From Lumbricus terrestris (taxonomy: Eukaryota; Annelida; Clitellata; Crassiclitellata; Lumbricidae), in the NCBI GenBank assembly GCA_949752735.1, contig OX457039.1, positions 22,648,330 to 22,712,329 of the forward strand: a DNA stretch of 64,000 nucleotides, in the 5' to 3' direction. Under the pieces are notes generated by a model that saw only the letters and a program-made list of their open reading frames with translations, ran no database searches and had not been told where the DNA came from. Positions 1-11,074 of this stretch are shown here, in pieces. Position numbers and translations under genes: made by a program. Each line of letters starts with the position of its first letter. The stretch's first letter is position 1.

Positions 1-26
1 ATTATTATTATTATATAATGAGATAG

Positions 27-378
27 GCCAGTGGTGGATCCAATACGAGCCAATCCGTCCATGGGCCCCCCATTTAGAAATTTCTTTATATTTGACCAGC
101 TATTCTAGCTCGGAAAGTTGACGTGGCCCCCATGAGTAATTCCGTATGTCCTGCCCACACACACGCCACACCCACGTAATCCGCATACGAGGCCCGTATG
201 ACTAAAAAAAATGAAAAACGGTCATCAACTTTTTGGCGGATAAAATGGTATCTTTTCTTGGGAATTGAAAACAAATGACTTAAAAAAGTCATCAGATTTT
301 TCGACTACCAAGACGAGAATTCTTTCCTTCCCAAGACCGAAAATTTTGGCCCCCTTCGAAAATTTCTGTATTCGCCCT
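27..378. mobile_element. possible insertion between 8-bp direct repeats
   Basis: The octamer TGAGATAG occurs at 19-26 and again at 379-386, as a target-site duplication would. The enclosed DNA starts GCCAGTGGTGG, a hAT-like start, but I see no convincing inverted terminus at the other end and no recognisable protein. The octamer match may be chance. The rest of 387-540 shows nothing I recognise. Confidence 0.25.
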
Positions 379-540
379 TGAGATAGACTACGCTGCATTG
401 GCATCCTGTGATAGCCGGACTGTCTCCAAGTTCCTATTCTTGAGAATAGCTCTGATAGTCGGTCTTACGCCAGAATCTATCGAGAAGCAGAGCGTTTCCA
501 TATCTAGACAGTCTTGTCAACGATAGTAGTGAAAGAGAGC

Positions 541-1200
541 CGCTACTAGAACTAATGGCTTTTTAATTGCTTTTTAATTGCTTTACGACCGCCGTTTCTG
601 GAACTAATGGCTTTTTAATTGCTTTTTGATTGCTTTACGACTGCCGCTTCTGGAACTAATGACCTTTTATGACTTTTACGACCACCGCTTCTGGAACTAA
701 TGACCTTTTATGACTTTTACGACCACTGCTTCTGGAACTAATGACCTTGTTATTGCTAGGACTAATGACCTTTTTAATTGCGTTACGACTACCGCTTCTA
801 GAACTAATGACTTTCTTTGATGTGCTGACTAATGACCTTTTTATTGCTAGGACTAATGACCTTGTTATTGCCAGCACTAATGACCTTGTTATTGCTAGGA
901 CTAATGACCTTTTTATGACTTTTATGACTACCATTGCTAGGACTAATGACTTTCTTTGATGTGCTGACTAATGACTTTTTAATGACCTGCTTGCACGCGA
1001 CTAATGAATTCGTTTGATGTGCTGACTAACGACTTTTTAATTACCGGTCGTTTCAGAAATGGGTGCACGCGACTAATGACTTTGTTTATGGCGCACCTTT
1101 TCTTTGAGCTATAATAGCTGATGGCTTTCTTTGAAGTCCAAGGAATTCCTTTGATGTATAATAGCTAATGACTTCTTTTGATGCCCAACAGCTTTCTTGC
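541..1200. repeat. minisatellite, 20-24 bp units (CTAATGACCTTTTTATTGC)
   Basis: Units built on ACTAATGACCTT, TTTATTGCTAGG, ACGACCACCGCTTCTGGA and TTTGATGTGCTG recur in changing order. Open frames here on both strands are by-products of the repeat and are not genes. The array fades into unrecognised sequence at 1200-1375. It may be part of a foldback arm, because foldback-type arrays follow directly. Confidence 0.8.
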
Positions 1201-1375
1201 ACGCTATTGCACCATTTCCATACCACCTCAAATGACCATACAAGTCCTACCCTGAATTCTAGGCCTACGCCTAGGCCTGTATAATTAAATCTGAAACTTT
1301 TACAACGATTCCTTTGAAGTAAATGCTAAGGAATCCACTTAAATAGCTATGCGTTTAAAACGCACAAACATATTA

Positions 1376-1912
1376 CTTAAATGGAAGCTGGATTGATGAA
1401 AATATTCTGGTTTAAACTGGAGATGGATTGATGAAAATATTCTTGCTTAAATTGGAACTGGATTGATGAAAATATTTTTGCTTAAATGGAAGCTGGATTG
1501 ATGAAAATATTCTTGCTTAAATTGGAAGCTGGATTGATGAAAATATTCTTGCTTAAATTGGAACTGGATTGATGAAAATATTCTTGCTTAAATTGGAACT
1601 GGATTGATGAAAATATTCTTGCTTCAATGGAAGCTGGATTGATGAAAATATTCTTGTTTAAATTGGAGCTGGATTGATGAAAATATTCTTGCTTAAATTG
1701 GAACTGGATTGATGAAAATATTCTTGCTTAAATGGAAGCTGGATTGATGAAAATATTCTTGCTTAAATTGGAACTGGATTGATGAAAATATTCTTGCTTC
1801 AATGGAAGCTGGATTGATGAAAATATTCTTGTTTAAATTGGAGCTGGTTTGATGAAAATATTCTTGCTTAAATTGGAGCTGGATTGATGAAAATATTCTG
1901 GTTTAAATTGTT
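1376..1912. repeat. 35-bp tandem array, foldback inner-domain unit
   Basis: About 15 copies of a unit with GCTGGATTGATGAAAATATT, spaced 35 bp apart (for example at 1390, 1425, 1460 and 1495). The reverse-complement core, ATCCAGCTTCYATTT, recurs at 2990-3055, 17555-17830 and 26210-26465, each time next to a different short outer repeat. This is therefore the inner-domain module of a foldback-like element family rather than an isolated minisatellite. Confidence 0.8.
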
Positions 1913-1936
1913 GAAGACGACAAAACAATGGTTTCC

Positions 1937-2049
1937 GCATACGGGGGGGGAAATGTCCTAGGGTAGGGGGGGAAACGTCCAGGGGGGAAATGTCCGGAGG
2001 GGAAATGTCCGGGTGGGGGAAATGTCCAGGGGGGGAAATGTCCGTTCCC
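1937..2049. repeat. G-rich short tandem array (GGGGAAATGTCC)
   Basis: Six or so copies of a 12-16 bp unit GGGGAAATGTCC with G runs of 5-9. It starts with CCGCATACGG, which resembles the terminal GGTATGCGG of the foldback arm at 22152. I read it as a foldback outer domain. The repeated G runs could also form G-quadruplexes on the plus strand. Confidence 0.65.
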
Positions 2050-2280
2050 CCAAACAAACATATGGAATTTCTGCCTTATAATATAGATGTGTTCTTTTAT
2101 GATATTTAACTGCATGTTTTATAGGCTTACGTGTTCTTTTATGATATTTAACTGCATGTTTTATAGGCTTATGTGTTCTTCAATCATATCTATTTTATTC
2201 CAAGTATTTTTGATTTTTCATATCTATTAGATTGCATATTTTATAGGATTAAGTGTTCTTTAATTCCTTAAATTTCCGTC
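2050..2280. repeat. foldback inner domain, copy 1
   Basis: Contains GCATGTTTTATAGGCTTA and AACTGCATGTTTTATAGG repeated at about 55-bp spacing, ending in CCTTAAATTTCCG. The reverse complement of nearly the whole segment is present at 22318-22540, so the two are inverted copies some 20 kb apart. In both places it joins directly to an array of GGATGAAACGTCC units. Confidence 0.75.
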
Positions 2281-2637
2281 CGTGAATGCAACGTTCCGGT
2301 GATGAACCGTCCGGGGATGAACCGTCCACTGGATGAATCGTCCGGGGATGAAACGTCCTGGGATGAAACGTCCACTGTATGAATCGTCCGGGGATGAAAC
2401 GTGCTGGGATGAAACGTCCACTGGATGAAACGTCTTGGGATGAATCGTCCTGGGATGAAACGTCCTGGGATTAAACGTCCACTGGATGAAACGTCCTGGG
2501 ATGAAACGTCCACTGGATGAAACGTCCACTGGATGAAACGTCCTGTGATGAAACGTCCATTGGATGAATCGTCCGGGATGAACCGTTCGGGGATGAATCG
2601 TCCGGGGATGAAACGTACGCATACCCGGAGACCTTTT
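2281..2637. repeat. foldback outer array (GGATGAAACGTCC)
   Basis: About 24 units of 13-15 bp, GGATGAAACGTCC with spacers GGG, ACT or T, ending in ACGCATACC at 2629-2637. The same units in opposite orientation begin with GGTATGCGG at 22152. This marks the outer end of one arm of the family that also occupies 22152-23013. The frames open through it are repeat artefacts. Confidence 0.75.
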
Positions 2638-2639
2638 CC

Positions 2640-3296
2640 TATCACTAGGGCGACTTTGAAATGGCGACCATCAGAAGAGCGACCACAGAAGGGCGCCAAT
2701 TTTAAAGGCGACTGTTCGAAAAAACGCCGATCAAAAGAGCGACCAAACAAAAGGGCGACAATTGAAAGGGCGACCTACATGCTATTATCTCACTATAGCT
2801 TCATAATATTTGGGATCATGAATGTAGGCTAGATGTCATTTATGAATAAACTAAATATATCAATCAAACTTTGTAATATTTTCAAAGTAAGTAATAATTA
2901 TCTAGAGTCAATCGAACGAAAGACATATTATGTACAACGTCGATTAGTAGTTTGAAATCTTCGAATAAATCCAACATTTCTACATCGTTTTTTCATCAAT
3001 CCAGCTTCTATTTCAGATCTAAAAATCCCTTCATCCAGCTTTCATTGTCCACGCATAGCATATAGGCATTCATAAACCTGTTTGCGTATTTCTCTTTCAT
3101 CTACCGTCTTTCACCTACAGTTTTAATTGACCACTCAGATCGTACCAATATCCGCTGCGAACGTTCGAAGTTCGCCCTTTTGATTGGCTCTTTTTCAAAC
3201 AGTCGCCTTTAAAATCGGCGCCCTTTTGTGGTCGCCCTTCTGATGGTCGCCCTTTCGAAGTCACCCTTTTGATAGTGAACCCCCGGATACAGACAG
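2640..3296. mobile_element. foldback-like element, GGGCGACC-type arms
   Basis: Left arm 2650-2775 is made of short units (GGGCGACCANNANAAAA, including GGGCGCCAATTTTAAAGGCG). The right arm, 3165-3285, is its imperfect inverted copy (CGCCTTTAAAATCGGCGCCC). The spacer carries the 35-bp-type inner domain (ATCCAGCTTCTATTTCAG) at 2998-3017. Flanks CCCGGAGA and CCCGGATA match at 7 of 8 positions and could be a diverged 8-bp target duplication. No protein is encoded. The 240 bases from here to the first exon hold nothing I recognise. Confidence 0.65.
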
Positions 3297-3541
3297 AATG
3301 CATTGACGTGCCTGCTTCATCGTTCTGGTGCTTTTTTCTGTACAGAGATCATTAGTCATTTTTATGCTATCAGGCTGAGTAAAGCTGTAAAACTGTAAAA
3401 GTGTCTTATTCAGTCAGATAGGCGGCCTACTTCCTTACAATTCTACACAATTTACAAACGACACTGAAAATCGCGCTTGCTTTCTGTTAACAAGTACGTT
3501 ACAAACCTTAGCGCTAGTGGACCAGTTAATTATTGTTGTAG

Positions 3542-3641
3542 ACGTCTGTATGGTCCTCATATATGTGGAGACGCTCTCGACATGGACCCAGTGAACAGTC
3601 AAATCGTGACTGGTTCTTGGAGAAAGGAGAAAGCGCTGCAA
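3542..3641 (+). CDS. WD40-repeat protein, internal exon A (partial gene)
   Basis: This is the first of four exons that join in phase into one WD40-repeat protein. After an AG at 3540-3541 and a single leading base, 33 codons begin RLYGPHICGDALD and end SWRKEKALQ, followed by a GT donor (GTACTC, weak) at 3642. Joining to the exon at 17216 gives ALQ-VWDFGS, a typical WD40 end of one blade (strand with W-D), which is why I accept the junction. WD40 proteins form a beta-propeller used as a protein-binding platform. Upstream exons and the start codon lie outside the window or are unrecognised. The signature GPHICGD...TGSWR looks like a conserved family, but I cannot name the orthologue with confidence. 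Confidence 0.75.
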
Positions 3642-4166
3642 GTACTCGCCGAATCTGATCATTCCTCATTTTAAACATTCTTTAAAATAGAATATACTAG
3701 AATATTTATAGGTTTGCAGGTATATATAATCATTATTTGCACATTATTATTTCCACATGAGATAGAATATGATCCCTCAAGTATAGCAAATTAGTTGGCC
3801 TCTAGGCCTATTATCACGGAATCAGAGTGAAGCCATCTGGTCTCTTGCCGTCAGCCCTTAACAGGCCAACGGCTTCTTAGTGGAGGGGAAGCCAGCCTGG
3901 GTCAAACTGCGGAAGACAATGTCGTTCAAGGTCGCATATCCGGAAGAACGACTTAGACACAGAGAGCAGAAGAGTCCGTGCAGGCCGTCAGCGGCCACGG
4001 CAGAGTCGCTAGGCCCTAGCGGCTAGGGCATCGGTGCGGTTCGCAAAGTGCCAATTGGCGAAAGGGTGCGAGCTCGAGAAGAATTGCAAAGGCAGAGTTC
4101 GGCATCTGATCTCTATGAAGGCTATTGAAAGCAATAGAAAAGTATAATTTCACCATTATAAAGTCA
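3642..4166. other. intron DNA, nothing recognised
   Basis: Intronic stretch between the first exon and the C-rich repeat. It has a GC-richer part (3830-4110) without an open frame that I recognise. It may be old retroelement leader sequence, but I have no direct support for that. Confidence 0.4.
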
Positions 4167-5406
4167 CTAGCTGGGGTACCCGGCGTTGCCCGGGAAATTT
4201 AGAATACGACCCGCTCCCGGTCACAACCTCACTTCACCCCATCCCACCCCAACCCCACAGCACCACACTCCGACCTCCACCGGTACGCCACCCGTGAAAT
4301 TTGGTTTTTCGAAAAAATTATCCCCCAACCCCCACCCCAATCCCCCACACCCATCCCCACCCCCCAATCCCCCACACCCATCCCCACCCCCAACCCCACC
4401 CCCAACCCCACACCAGCCCACCCACCCCAACCCACTCGCCCACACCCACCACATCCCCTCACCATCCCCACTATCCCCCACCCCACTGCCCCACACCCCC
4501 ACCCCTCCCCACCCCGTCCACCACCAACCATCCACCCCTCCCCAAACACCACCCCATCCCACCCCCACTCCCCACACACTCCCTCTCCACCCACCCCGTC
4601 CACCACCCCACCCCCGAACCCCCCTCCCCAAACCCAACCCCATCCCATCCCACTCACCCCACCCCACCCACCCCACCCCAATCTCCCACCCTCACCCCAC
4701 CCCCACTACCTCACACCCCCTCTCCACCCACCCACACCCCGTCCACCACCCTCCAACCTCCCCCACCCCACCCCACCCCCTCTCCAAACCCCACTCCCAT
4801 CCCACCCCCTCCCTCCACACCCCTCCCACCCACCCCACCCCGTCCATCCCCCACCACCACCCCCACCCTCCAACCCACCCCAACCCAACCACCACACCAC
4901 TTTCCGACCTCGACCGGTACGCCACTCGTGAAATTTCTGTTTTCGGAAAAATTTTCGCCCCCACCGCCCTTACGCCTCCCACCCCAACCCATGCCCCACC
5001 CGGCCCCTGCAGGCCGAGGTGTGGTCTGAGTAGAGGCGAGGTGGCCCGCAAAAAATCTGTCTAACTGTGAAACTATGGCAAGGGAATGGAAATTTATAGC
5101 GAAAATTTGGGTTTTCGCAGCCCCCACCGTGGCTCCCATGGTGGTAGAGATTAACCAACCACTCCACCGGGTGGCCCTCTGTACAAAGTTTCCAAAAATT
5201 GCCGAAAAAAGTGAAATTTTTGGGGGGTTTTGCCTCCCACCCTGACCCCCATGGTGGTAGAGAATCGCCAACCCCTCGATGGTGTGTATAATGCCGAGAC
5301 CTACACAGTAGTGAAGGTTTGGAGTGTAAAGCTCAAAAACTGTGGAAATGCATCCCGGTCAAACAGACAGACACACAGACAGAATCTTCTCTTTATTTAT
5401 ATAGAT
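4167..5406 (+). repeat. dispersed repeat family (ACCCGGCGTTGCCCGGG), C-rich copy 1
   Basis: Starts CTAGCTGGGGTACC then CGGCGTTGCCCGGG and ends in a TTTATTTATATAGATT tail. The same start occurs at 38438, 51771 and 63501, and in reverse at about 35010-35050, 35210-35240 and 36030-36070. The middle (4230-4910) is an almost G-free CCCCAC/CCCAAC minisatellite. The end carries a diagnostic stretch with CATGGTGGTAGAGA in two copies (5138 and 5250) and CAGACAGACACACAGACAG. The long Pro/His and Gly/Trp frames on either strand are composition artefacts. I do not know its class; the constant ends and variable interior suggest a non-autonomous transposon. Confidence 0.75.
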
Positions 5407-5565
5407 TGTCCATGCTTGTTCTCAAGGAAGAGCCTCTCGGTGTGCGCAGCTGCCTCACAACCCCGGCCACGCCGATTCCCACCTGCCTTAGGGACAAAAT
5501 GTGTCATCACCCTAGTTGCTGCATAAACGTTTTCGCATTTGTCGGCTAGCCTACAGCCAGATATA

Positions 5566-6221
5566 CAGGGTGGCTCAATAAAAAAAAGTCCCACTATCAA
5601 AATGCAATTTCTCCGCAACAAATCGAGATTGTTCTATGAAAATAGCAGGATTTGTAGAGGAAAGATTTTGCAACAATCACTGAAAATCTATATAATGCGT
5701 TTGCATTGATTCGGAAGTTACAGCTTTGTAAAAACATTTTTCCGTTTTCCAAATTTCCGCAGAATCACGTTCCAATACATGTGATTTCTTTAAGAATTTT
5801 TTCAAATTACAACACACAAAATGATGATGATGTCATGCGACCTCACTTAGAGCTGTAAAAAGCTGTTTACGAAGCAAGCTGTTAGTGTTTAGTGATATTT
5901 TATATATTAAGGTCTCAATTTGTGAATCCGTTACTTTTTGCGATGAACTGTCAAACGGATTTCTGAGGTCGTAATGAAGAGTGATATTATTTGATATGAA
6001 AATCTAAAAGAGACGCTTATTTTTTCTCGGAATTTTTAAAAACCGAATTGAAAGATTAAACAGCTGTAACTTCTGCATACATGAAATGGTTTGAGTGAAA
6101 CTTTCAGGAATTGTTCGAAATTCATTCGCCTGTAAATTGGCAAATTTTCGCAGAAAAATTTCAATCCGTTGCGATGATATTGCATTGTGCTCAGTGGGAC
6201 ATTTTTTACCGAGCTACCCTT
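5566..6221. mobile_element. Tc1/mariner-type MITE, ~80-bp TIRs
   Basis: The left end, CAGGGTGGCTCAATAAAA, and the reverse complement of the right end, AAGGGTAGCTCGGTAAAA, form imperfect inverted repeats that stay alignable for about 80 bp (both include GTCCCACT and CGCAAC). TA dinucleotides sit at 5564-5565 and 6222-6223, the target duplication of this superfamily. The 656-bp body has no transposase that I can read. Confidence 0.75.
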
Positions 6222-6223
6222 TA

Positions 6224-6640
6224 TAACCAATAACCATTGGTCGCATCTCTTATGCAAGGCAAAGAGGGTGCATCCAAAAAGGGTAGCACGAATCTCATGG
6301 GCACGTTACTGTAGTTATAATTATAATAATCATATTTTTGCCCGAGGTAGTAAAGATTCCTCAGGCTGTAAAAGATTAAAATAAGCTTATGGGTTCTCGA
6401 CTCCAACGTTTAGTTAGTTAAATTATTTTAATTTTTTATAATAATAACAATAATAATTATTAATATTATAAATTAATTATGATAATTATGATTATAATAA
6501 TTATAGTCAATGCAGTGTAGATTATGTGCAGATTAGACCCCTGACAGAACCTAGGGGCAAGCCAAACATGGTAGGTGCCAAGGACGATCCAGCAGTCCGA
6601 CAAGCCAAAGCGTAAGAACGATCCTGAAGGTAGGAAGTAG
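6224..6640. other. AT-rich intron DNA
   Basis: Low-complexity TAATAATAATT-type sequence at 6300-6510, with no open frame or repeat ends that I recognise. It lies between the MITE and an L2-like fragment. Confidence 0.5.
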
Positions 6641-6641
6641 G

Positions 6642-7340
6642 TCATCTGTGAAAATTTTCTAACGGGCCAAAAGAAGTAGAGTTCAAACCTTCCTCTCCAT
6701 GTGCATTGGTGCCTGATGAAGGAATGGCAAAGGTGAGGCTATCGTCCGATGTAATTGGAGGTTGTATGTTGATCTCTATCAGCTGGCAATTATCCCGTGT
6801 AATAAAAACATCAAACCAGCCTACAAGTTGATGAGTTGAACCAGTAACGTACTGGACCAGGTCAAATTGATCAGTGATAGTCGTGAACTCAACTGGCATA
6901 GGTAGCGCAGGATCCTCAAGGTGGAGGTTGAGGTCATCAGCGATAACCAGCTGTGTGTTAGGATCAGATTCTGATATGGAGGATGTACACAGAAGGACAG
7001 GGATGAATCTTGGACAATTGAGGGATGTGACACAGAACAGAACGGAGTGGAGAAGGCTGGTCATGACGGTCGCTAGAGTTCCTCGAACTGACGGCACAAG
7101 GTGACAAGGTGTGTTACGCAGAGCGAAGTTCTCATGCAGTGTAATGAGATCGTTGAAGAAAGCTGCTAACGATGGCTCAGAGCCCGAACGGTGGATGGTG
7201 AGAACAGTGAGAGGTCCACGCAACGAAAAAACTGAGACAGCCTACTTCGAAGGTGGTAGGAGGAACTGGTAAAGCCACCAGATGGTGGATTACGATGACC
7301 CCGCCGCAGCAATCCCTGTCCTAAACATCCGATCTCGGAT
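6642..7340 (-). pseudogene. L2-like LINE endonuclease fragment, degenerate
   Basis: Read on the minus strand, the frame 7223-6642 carries the middle and end of an AP-type (EEP) endonuclease like that of the LINE at 8073. It has a strand with LTVLTIHRSGSEPS, then LVIADDLNLHLEDP where GDFNLHL is expected, then ITSDDSLTF where SDH is expected. Thus two catalytic motifs are already changed. A related frame continues upstream to about 7340. This endonuclease nicks target DNA for target-primed reverse transcription. No RT follows, so this is an old inactive fragment. Confidence 0.65.
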
Positions 7341-7379
7341 GAAGCGTATTGCTAGTGTATTGCATTGTATTTTTTATTG

Positions 7380-7465
7380 TATCTGACCATTTATAAAGCG
7401 CTTCTCGGAGCAGGAGCCTTTCAGAAGCACTCCCAGTGCGTGCAACCCCGAGAGAAAACGCAAGT
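7380..7465 (-). mobile_element. L2-like LINE/SINE 3' tail, minus strand
   Basis: The minus strand reads GGGAGTGCTTCTGAAAGG and then AAGCGCTTTATAAATGG, the conserved tail seen on L2-like copies ending at about 15780, 40320, 53584 and 61330. It is a detached 3' end of a separate insertion next to the endonuclease fragment. Confidence 0.6.
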
Positions 7466-7470
7466 TTTGA

Positions 7471-7855
7471 GTCGTGACTGTTTTTTCCTGTCTAATATTT
7501 GACTTAATGAGTTGTTGAAGCGCTACTTCGACCTAAAATCTGAATCGAATCGGTCTTGTGGACTTAAGCTAATGATATTCAACTGGCATAGGGGTAGCAT
7601 GAATTTATTATTTATTATTATTTTATTATTTATTATTAATTTAATTATTTTAATTTTAATAATTTTAATTATTTTAATTATTAATTTATTATTTTTTATG
7701 AATTTAATCTACCCATTTACACTGCTGTAAAGCCGACCTGCGTGTCGTGCTACAGTGGGCCGTATTTCGTATAACATGTAGCCTACTTGTAATCATTCTG
7801 CGGTGTGTCAGATTGAATCAATAAAAGGAATATTATAATTATTATATTCAAAATG
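7471..7855. other. AT-rich spacer with LINE-like 3' end
   Basis: TTTATTATTTATT-type sequence at 7600-7700. AATCAATAAAAGGAATATT at about 7817 looks like a retroelement polyadenylation end, with no coding sequence recognised before it. Confidence 0.4.
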
Positions 7856-7981
7856 GTCGCCAAATCGGAAAAGTCTTTCTTGCATTCGGTGCCATAACAT
7901 TTACGGACTTAAGCGCCAAATCGGAAAAGTCTTTCTTGCATCTGATGCCACAGCATGCATAACATTTACGGATGTAAGCGT
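7856..7981 (+). repeat. ~62-bp direct duplication, probable LINE 5' UTR monomers
   Basis: CAAATCGGAAAAGTCTTTCT...AACATTTACGGA...TTAAGCG is present twice in tandem (about 7860-7915 and 7916-7981), the second copy with an 8-9 bp insertion. It ends about 90 bp before the first codons of the L2-like ORF. Tandem 5' UTR monomers acting as promoters are known in some LINEs; that role here is inference. Confidence 0.6.
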
Positions 7982-8072
7982 ACTGGATTCAATAACTTTA
8001 ATACGCTCTACATGTGAATTGGTCGCGTCGCAACGGAGTCCTTAAAAACTTCAACGTACGCTCTTCACTGTT

Positions 8073-9892
8073 TTGAAGATGCGTATTACGTACTCAATAA
8101 ATGATCTTCGTCAGATGTGGTCACCTGACCAACGTTCTTTACGTCTCGTACGAAAAACGTTGTTTAACGCTCGGATTTGGTGTCCAGCTGACTGCCGCCT
8201 ACAACGCCGGCTGCCAATAGCCCTTTATCCTGAGACATTTTCTTCCACAAAGACAGTTGATTGTTCAGTTCTTCAGCCGTCTTCTACTTCATCACCGAAT
8301 CCTAACCAGGCAGCTTCTTCACCTTTAACTTCTTCACCTCAGCGACCTCCTGCTTTTTCTTCAGGAATTCGAGCTGGTACCTGGAATGCTCGTTCGCTTT
8401 CCAGCAAACCCGCTTACGTCTCACAAATGCTGCAAGAATGCCAGATTGACATCTTGACAGTCACGGAGAGCTGGCTTCAGGATACAGATGATGTACCAGT
8501 TCAGCAGGCTGCTCCACCAGGCTACTCGCTTCATGATCGTCCTAGACCTCCCCTTCCTGATGGTCAACCGGCCATAGGTGGGGGAATTGTGGTCTTCCAT
8601 CGGTCAGAACTACGATCCTCCGTAATCCCACTGGACATGGACATCTCAACATTTGAGGCTCTTTGCCTCAGCATTGCGACGTCACATGGTTCTATCAAAC
8701 TCTTATCCGTCTACCGACCCGGTTCTGATGTTCCTTCAGTACAATTCTTTGGCCAGTTCTCCTCCGTTTTAGAATGCCTGATCACTCGAAATAGTCAACT
8801 CTTGATCATGGGCGATTTCAATCTTCATCTTCAAGATGCAACTGAACCTTCCGCAATCAGTTTCCTTGAGCTTCTTTCTCAATTTGGATTACATCAGCAC
8901 GTAAATGAAGCTATACTCATAGACAGGGAGGAATTCTGGACTCGATCATTACGGCCAACAATGAACAACTTCACGACATGAAAGTTCAACCTCCTACACT
9001 CTCGGATCATGCATTCATCCAGTTCCTGTTACCTCATCTTCATTCTCAGCCTATTTACACCATTCGCAAGTTTCGTGGCTGGAAATCCCTTGATCGTCGG
9101 AAGCTTGGTGAGGCGGTGCGCAGATCTCAGCTGTCTTCTCCACCTTCAACGCTAGACGCTCTAACGGTTGACCAGCTCTTCGACCTTTACACTTCCACTA
9201 TGAACCAGCTGTCCAGCTCATTGACACCATGCTATAGTATACCGATACGGGAGGTGAAAACTCGCTACCGACCGCTGGCCGTCTGGTTTGATCGTGACTG
9301 CCATCAAACACGCCGTCGCACACGTTGCCTAGAGAGACGTTTCCGTCGGACTCGGGATCCGGCTGACAAACTGGCCTGGATTGTTCAACTTCGCGCACTT
9401 CACCAGCTCTACCGTCGGAAGGAAGCTGGATATTGGGAGAACTTGGTCTTACGAAAATCTGAGAAAAACCCGAAACGCCTATGGTCAACCATCTCTGGCC
9501 TCATGGGACGCTCTTCTCGACCACCAGAAGACCCCTCCTTCTCAGCCAGTGGCTTCCTCGCTATGATTTCAAAGAAGATGAGGGACCTTCGAGCGTCTAC
9601 TGCAGACTCCCCTCCCCCTTTCATCACGTCGACTAATTCTGTTCTCAATGGTTTTCAACCGATTTTGGAAGCTGACCTACGACGTCTTCTCGTTTCCTCA
9701 AACTTAAAGTCGTGCGAACTGGATCCCTTACCTCCATTTATTATTGCTGATATTGTTGATGACATTGCTCCATTTTTACTGTATCTTTTTAACAGGTCTC
9801 TCTCTTTCTCTGAAGGCTGTCTTCCACTCTAAAAAAAGCGAGCTCTTGTTTTTCCTACCCTCAAGAAACCTAATTTGGATCCCAACCTCTGC
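8073..9892 (+). pseudogene. L2-like LINE ORF2, 5' half (endonuclease to pre-RT)
   Basis: The frame 8073-8981 starts at ATG and has an EEP endonuclease from about residue 100: AGTWNARSLSSKP (first catalytic Asn), TVTESWLQ (catalytic Glu), SVYRPGSD and MGDFNLHLQD. A one-base indel at about 8915-8935 moves the rest to frame 8978-9832, which opens with the LSDHAFI catalytic motif and runs through the linker (LWSTISGLMG) to the start of the RT domain (CELDPLPPFI). A stop at 9830-9832 is followed in frame by readable sequence up to LDPNLCQN. There the element is cut at 9891-9898 by a 4.4-kb insertion; RT continues at 14346. Its product would nick DNA and reverse-transcribe the LINE RNA. It is inactive as it stands. 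Confidence 0.85.
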
Positions 9893-10447
9893 CAGAACGG
9901 TGACCCGTCAAAAAGGTGCCAGACAAAAGGGCGCCGACATAAGGGCGCCCGACAGAAGGGCGGCGCTCTTAAAAGAAATAGCATCGCGAACGATATCGCT
10001 GAAGAAATAAAGTATTTGAAACAGACAAGTGATCCACCACTACATACATGACTTTAATGTTTAACGAGATGTAGGGCTGAGAAATTATTTCAGAAATACA
10101 AACAAAGAGTTAAAATGAGAAGTTCAAACTCCATAAAAGTTGTTTAGACTAGAAATATGACTAAAAGTTAAAGTCGAAAATTTCAAAAATAGACTTTCAC
10201 AGAGTCGCTAAATGACGGGAAACCAGAAACGTAGATCATTAGGCTACGTTACACTTGCCAGTGTGGAGCTATTTGAAACAAATTTAACCATTACATACCT
10301 CCATAACATGCTTTCTTTGCTTATATAAAACTTATATCACGTGATTACGACCGATCCAACCTCTCGTGTTACCGCTTTCTACACTCGATTTGTTTATTTT
10401 AACACCTCTTTCAGGTCCTCGAAGCATGTTGTTTATCAACAAACACC

Positions 10448-11074
10448 ATGTGTGAAATATTTAAGTATTATTTGCTCGTTGTCGCGTCGTCGTTGAGCTG
10501 CTGGTTTACTAATAACATTATCACCTTTCTATCACCAATCTTTTCAAATCTCGCTGCCATTACTCTGACCAACCAATCAGCTTCATTCTTCGCTTCAATG
10601 CATTCATTAACGCTCCTACTCCTCCTCCTTCTCGCCTGCGCCCGCTGCCTCACGGCCAATGATTCCTACTCCCCTCACCCTCGCCCAGCCTGCCAAACCG
10701 CAACGGTCGAACATGGTCACCTCTCAGTCATTCCGCTCTCATGTTTCATCACATCGCCTCGCTCTAACTACAGACCTCAGAAACTATTTCCGTCTCTCTT
10801 TCTTCTCTTATGCGGTGACATTTCTGTCAATCCTGGGCCATCATCTGCATCTCACTCCAGCGCAAATATCTCACAGAAACAGCCGACTCACAAAGTCACA
10901 ATGCAACCAGACTTTCGAACAAGACCTTTTTACTCTACTCTCTCAACATCCGGTCCCTACCAAACGAAAACAACTCTATTTCCCTCATCGACCTTGCTTC
11001 CGGCTCCCGTCCACCGAATCTCATTGCTCTCCAAGAAACCTGGCTATCGAATACCTCTTCAACCGCTCATTTAA
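10448..11074 (+). pseudogene. L2-like LINE 5' ORF segment with signal-like and 2A-like motifs
   Basis: Within this frame, an ATG at 10598 starts MHSLTLLLLLLLACARCLTA, which looks like a signal peptide. About 70 residues on, 10811-10840 encodes CGDISVNPGP, close to the 2A consensus D-(V/I)-E-x-N-P-G-P but with Ser in place of Glu. 2A peptides cause the ribosome to skip one peptide bond, releasing the upstream part. 2A-like motifs are known at the N-terminus of some LINE ORFs, notably in sea urchins. The frame is out of register with the endonuclease by one indel between 10840 and 10930. Confidence 0.65.

Noticed and set aside
3435..3662. Minus-strand 75-codon open frame over the first exon
   Set aside because: It is the shadow of the plus-strand WD40 exon, which has splice borders and joins other exons in phase.
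4186..5064. Long Pro/His-rich (plus) and Gly/Trp-rich (minus) open frames
   Set aside because: They follow from the CCCCAC minisatellite in a dispersed repeat; all frames on both strands are open and no domain or splice support exists.
5230..5621. Overlapping short frames on both strands
   Set aside because: They lie across the end of the dispersed repeat and the start of a MITE, and have no motif.
8073..9832. Two separate host genes with nuclease-like domains
   Set aside because: They are one LINE ORF broken by a single-base indel; RT motifs of the same element continue at 14346.
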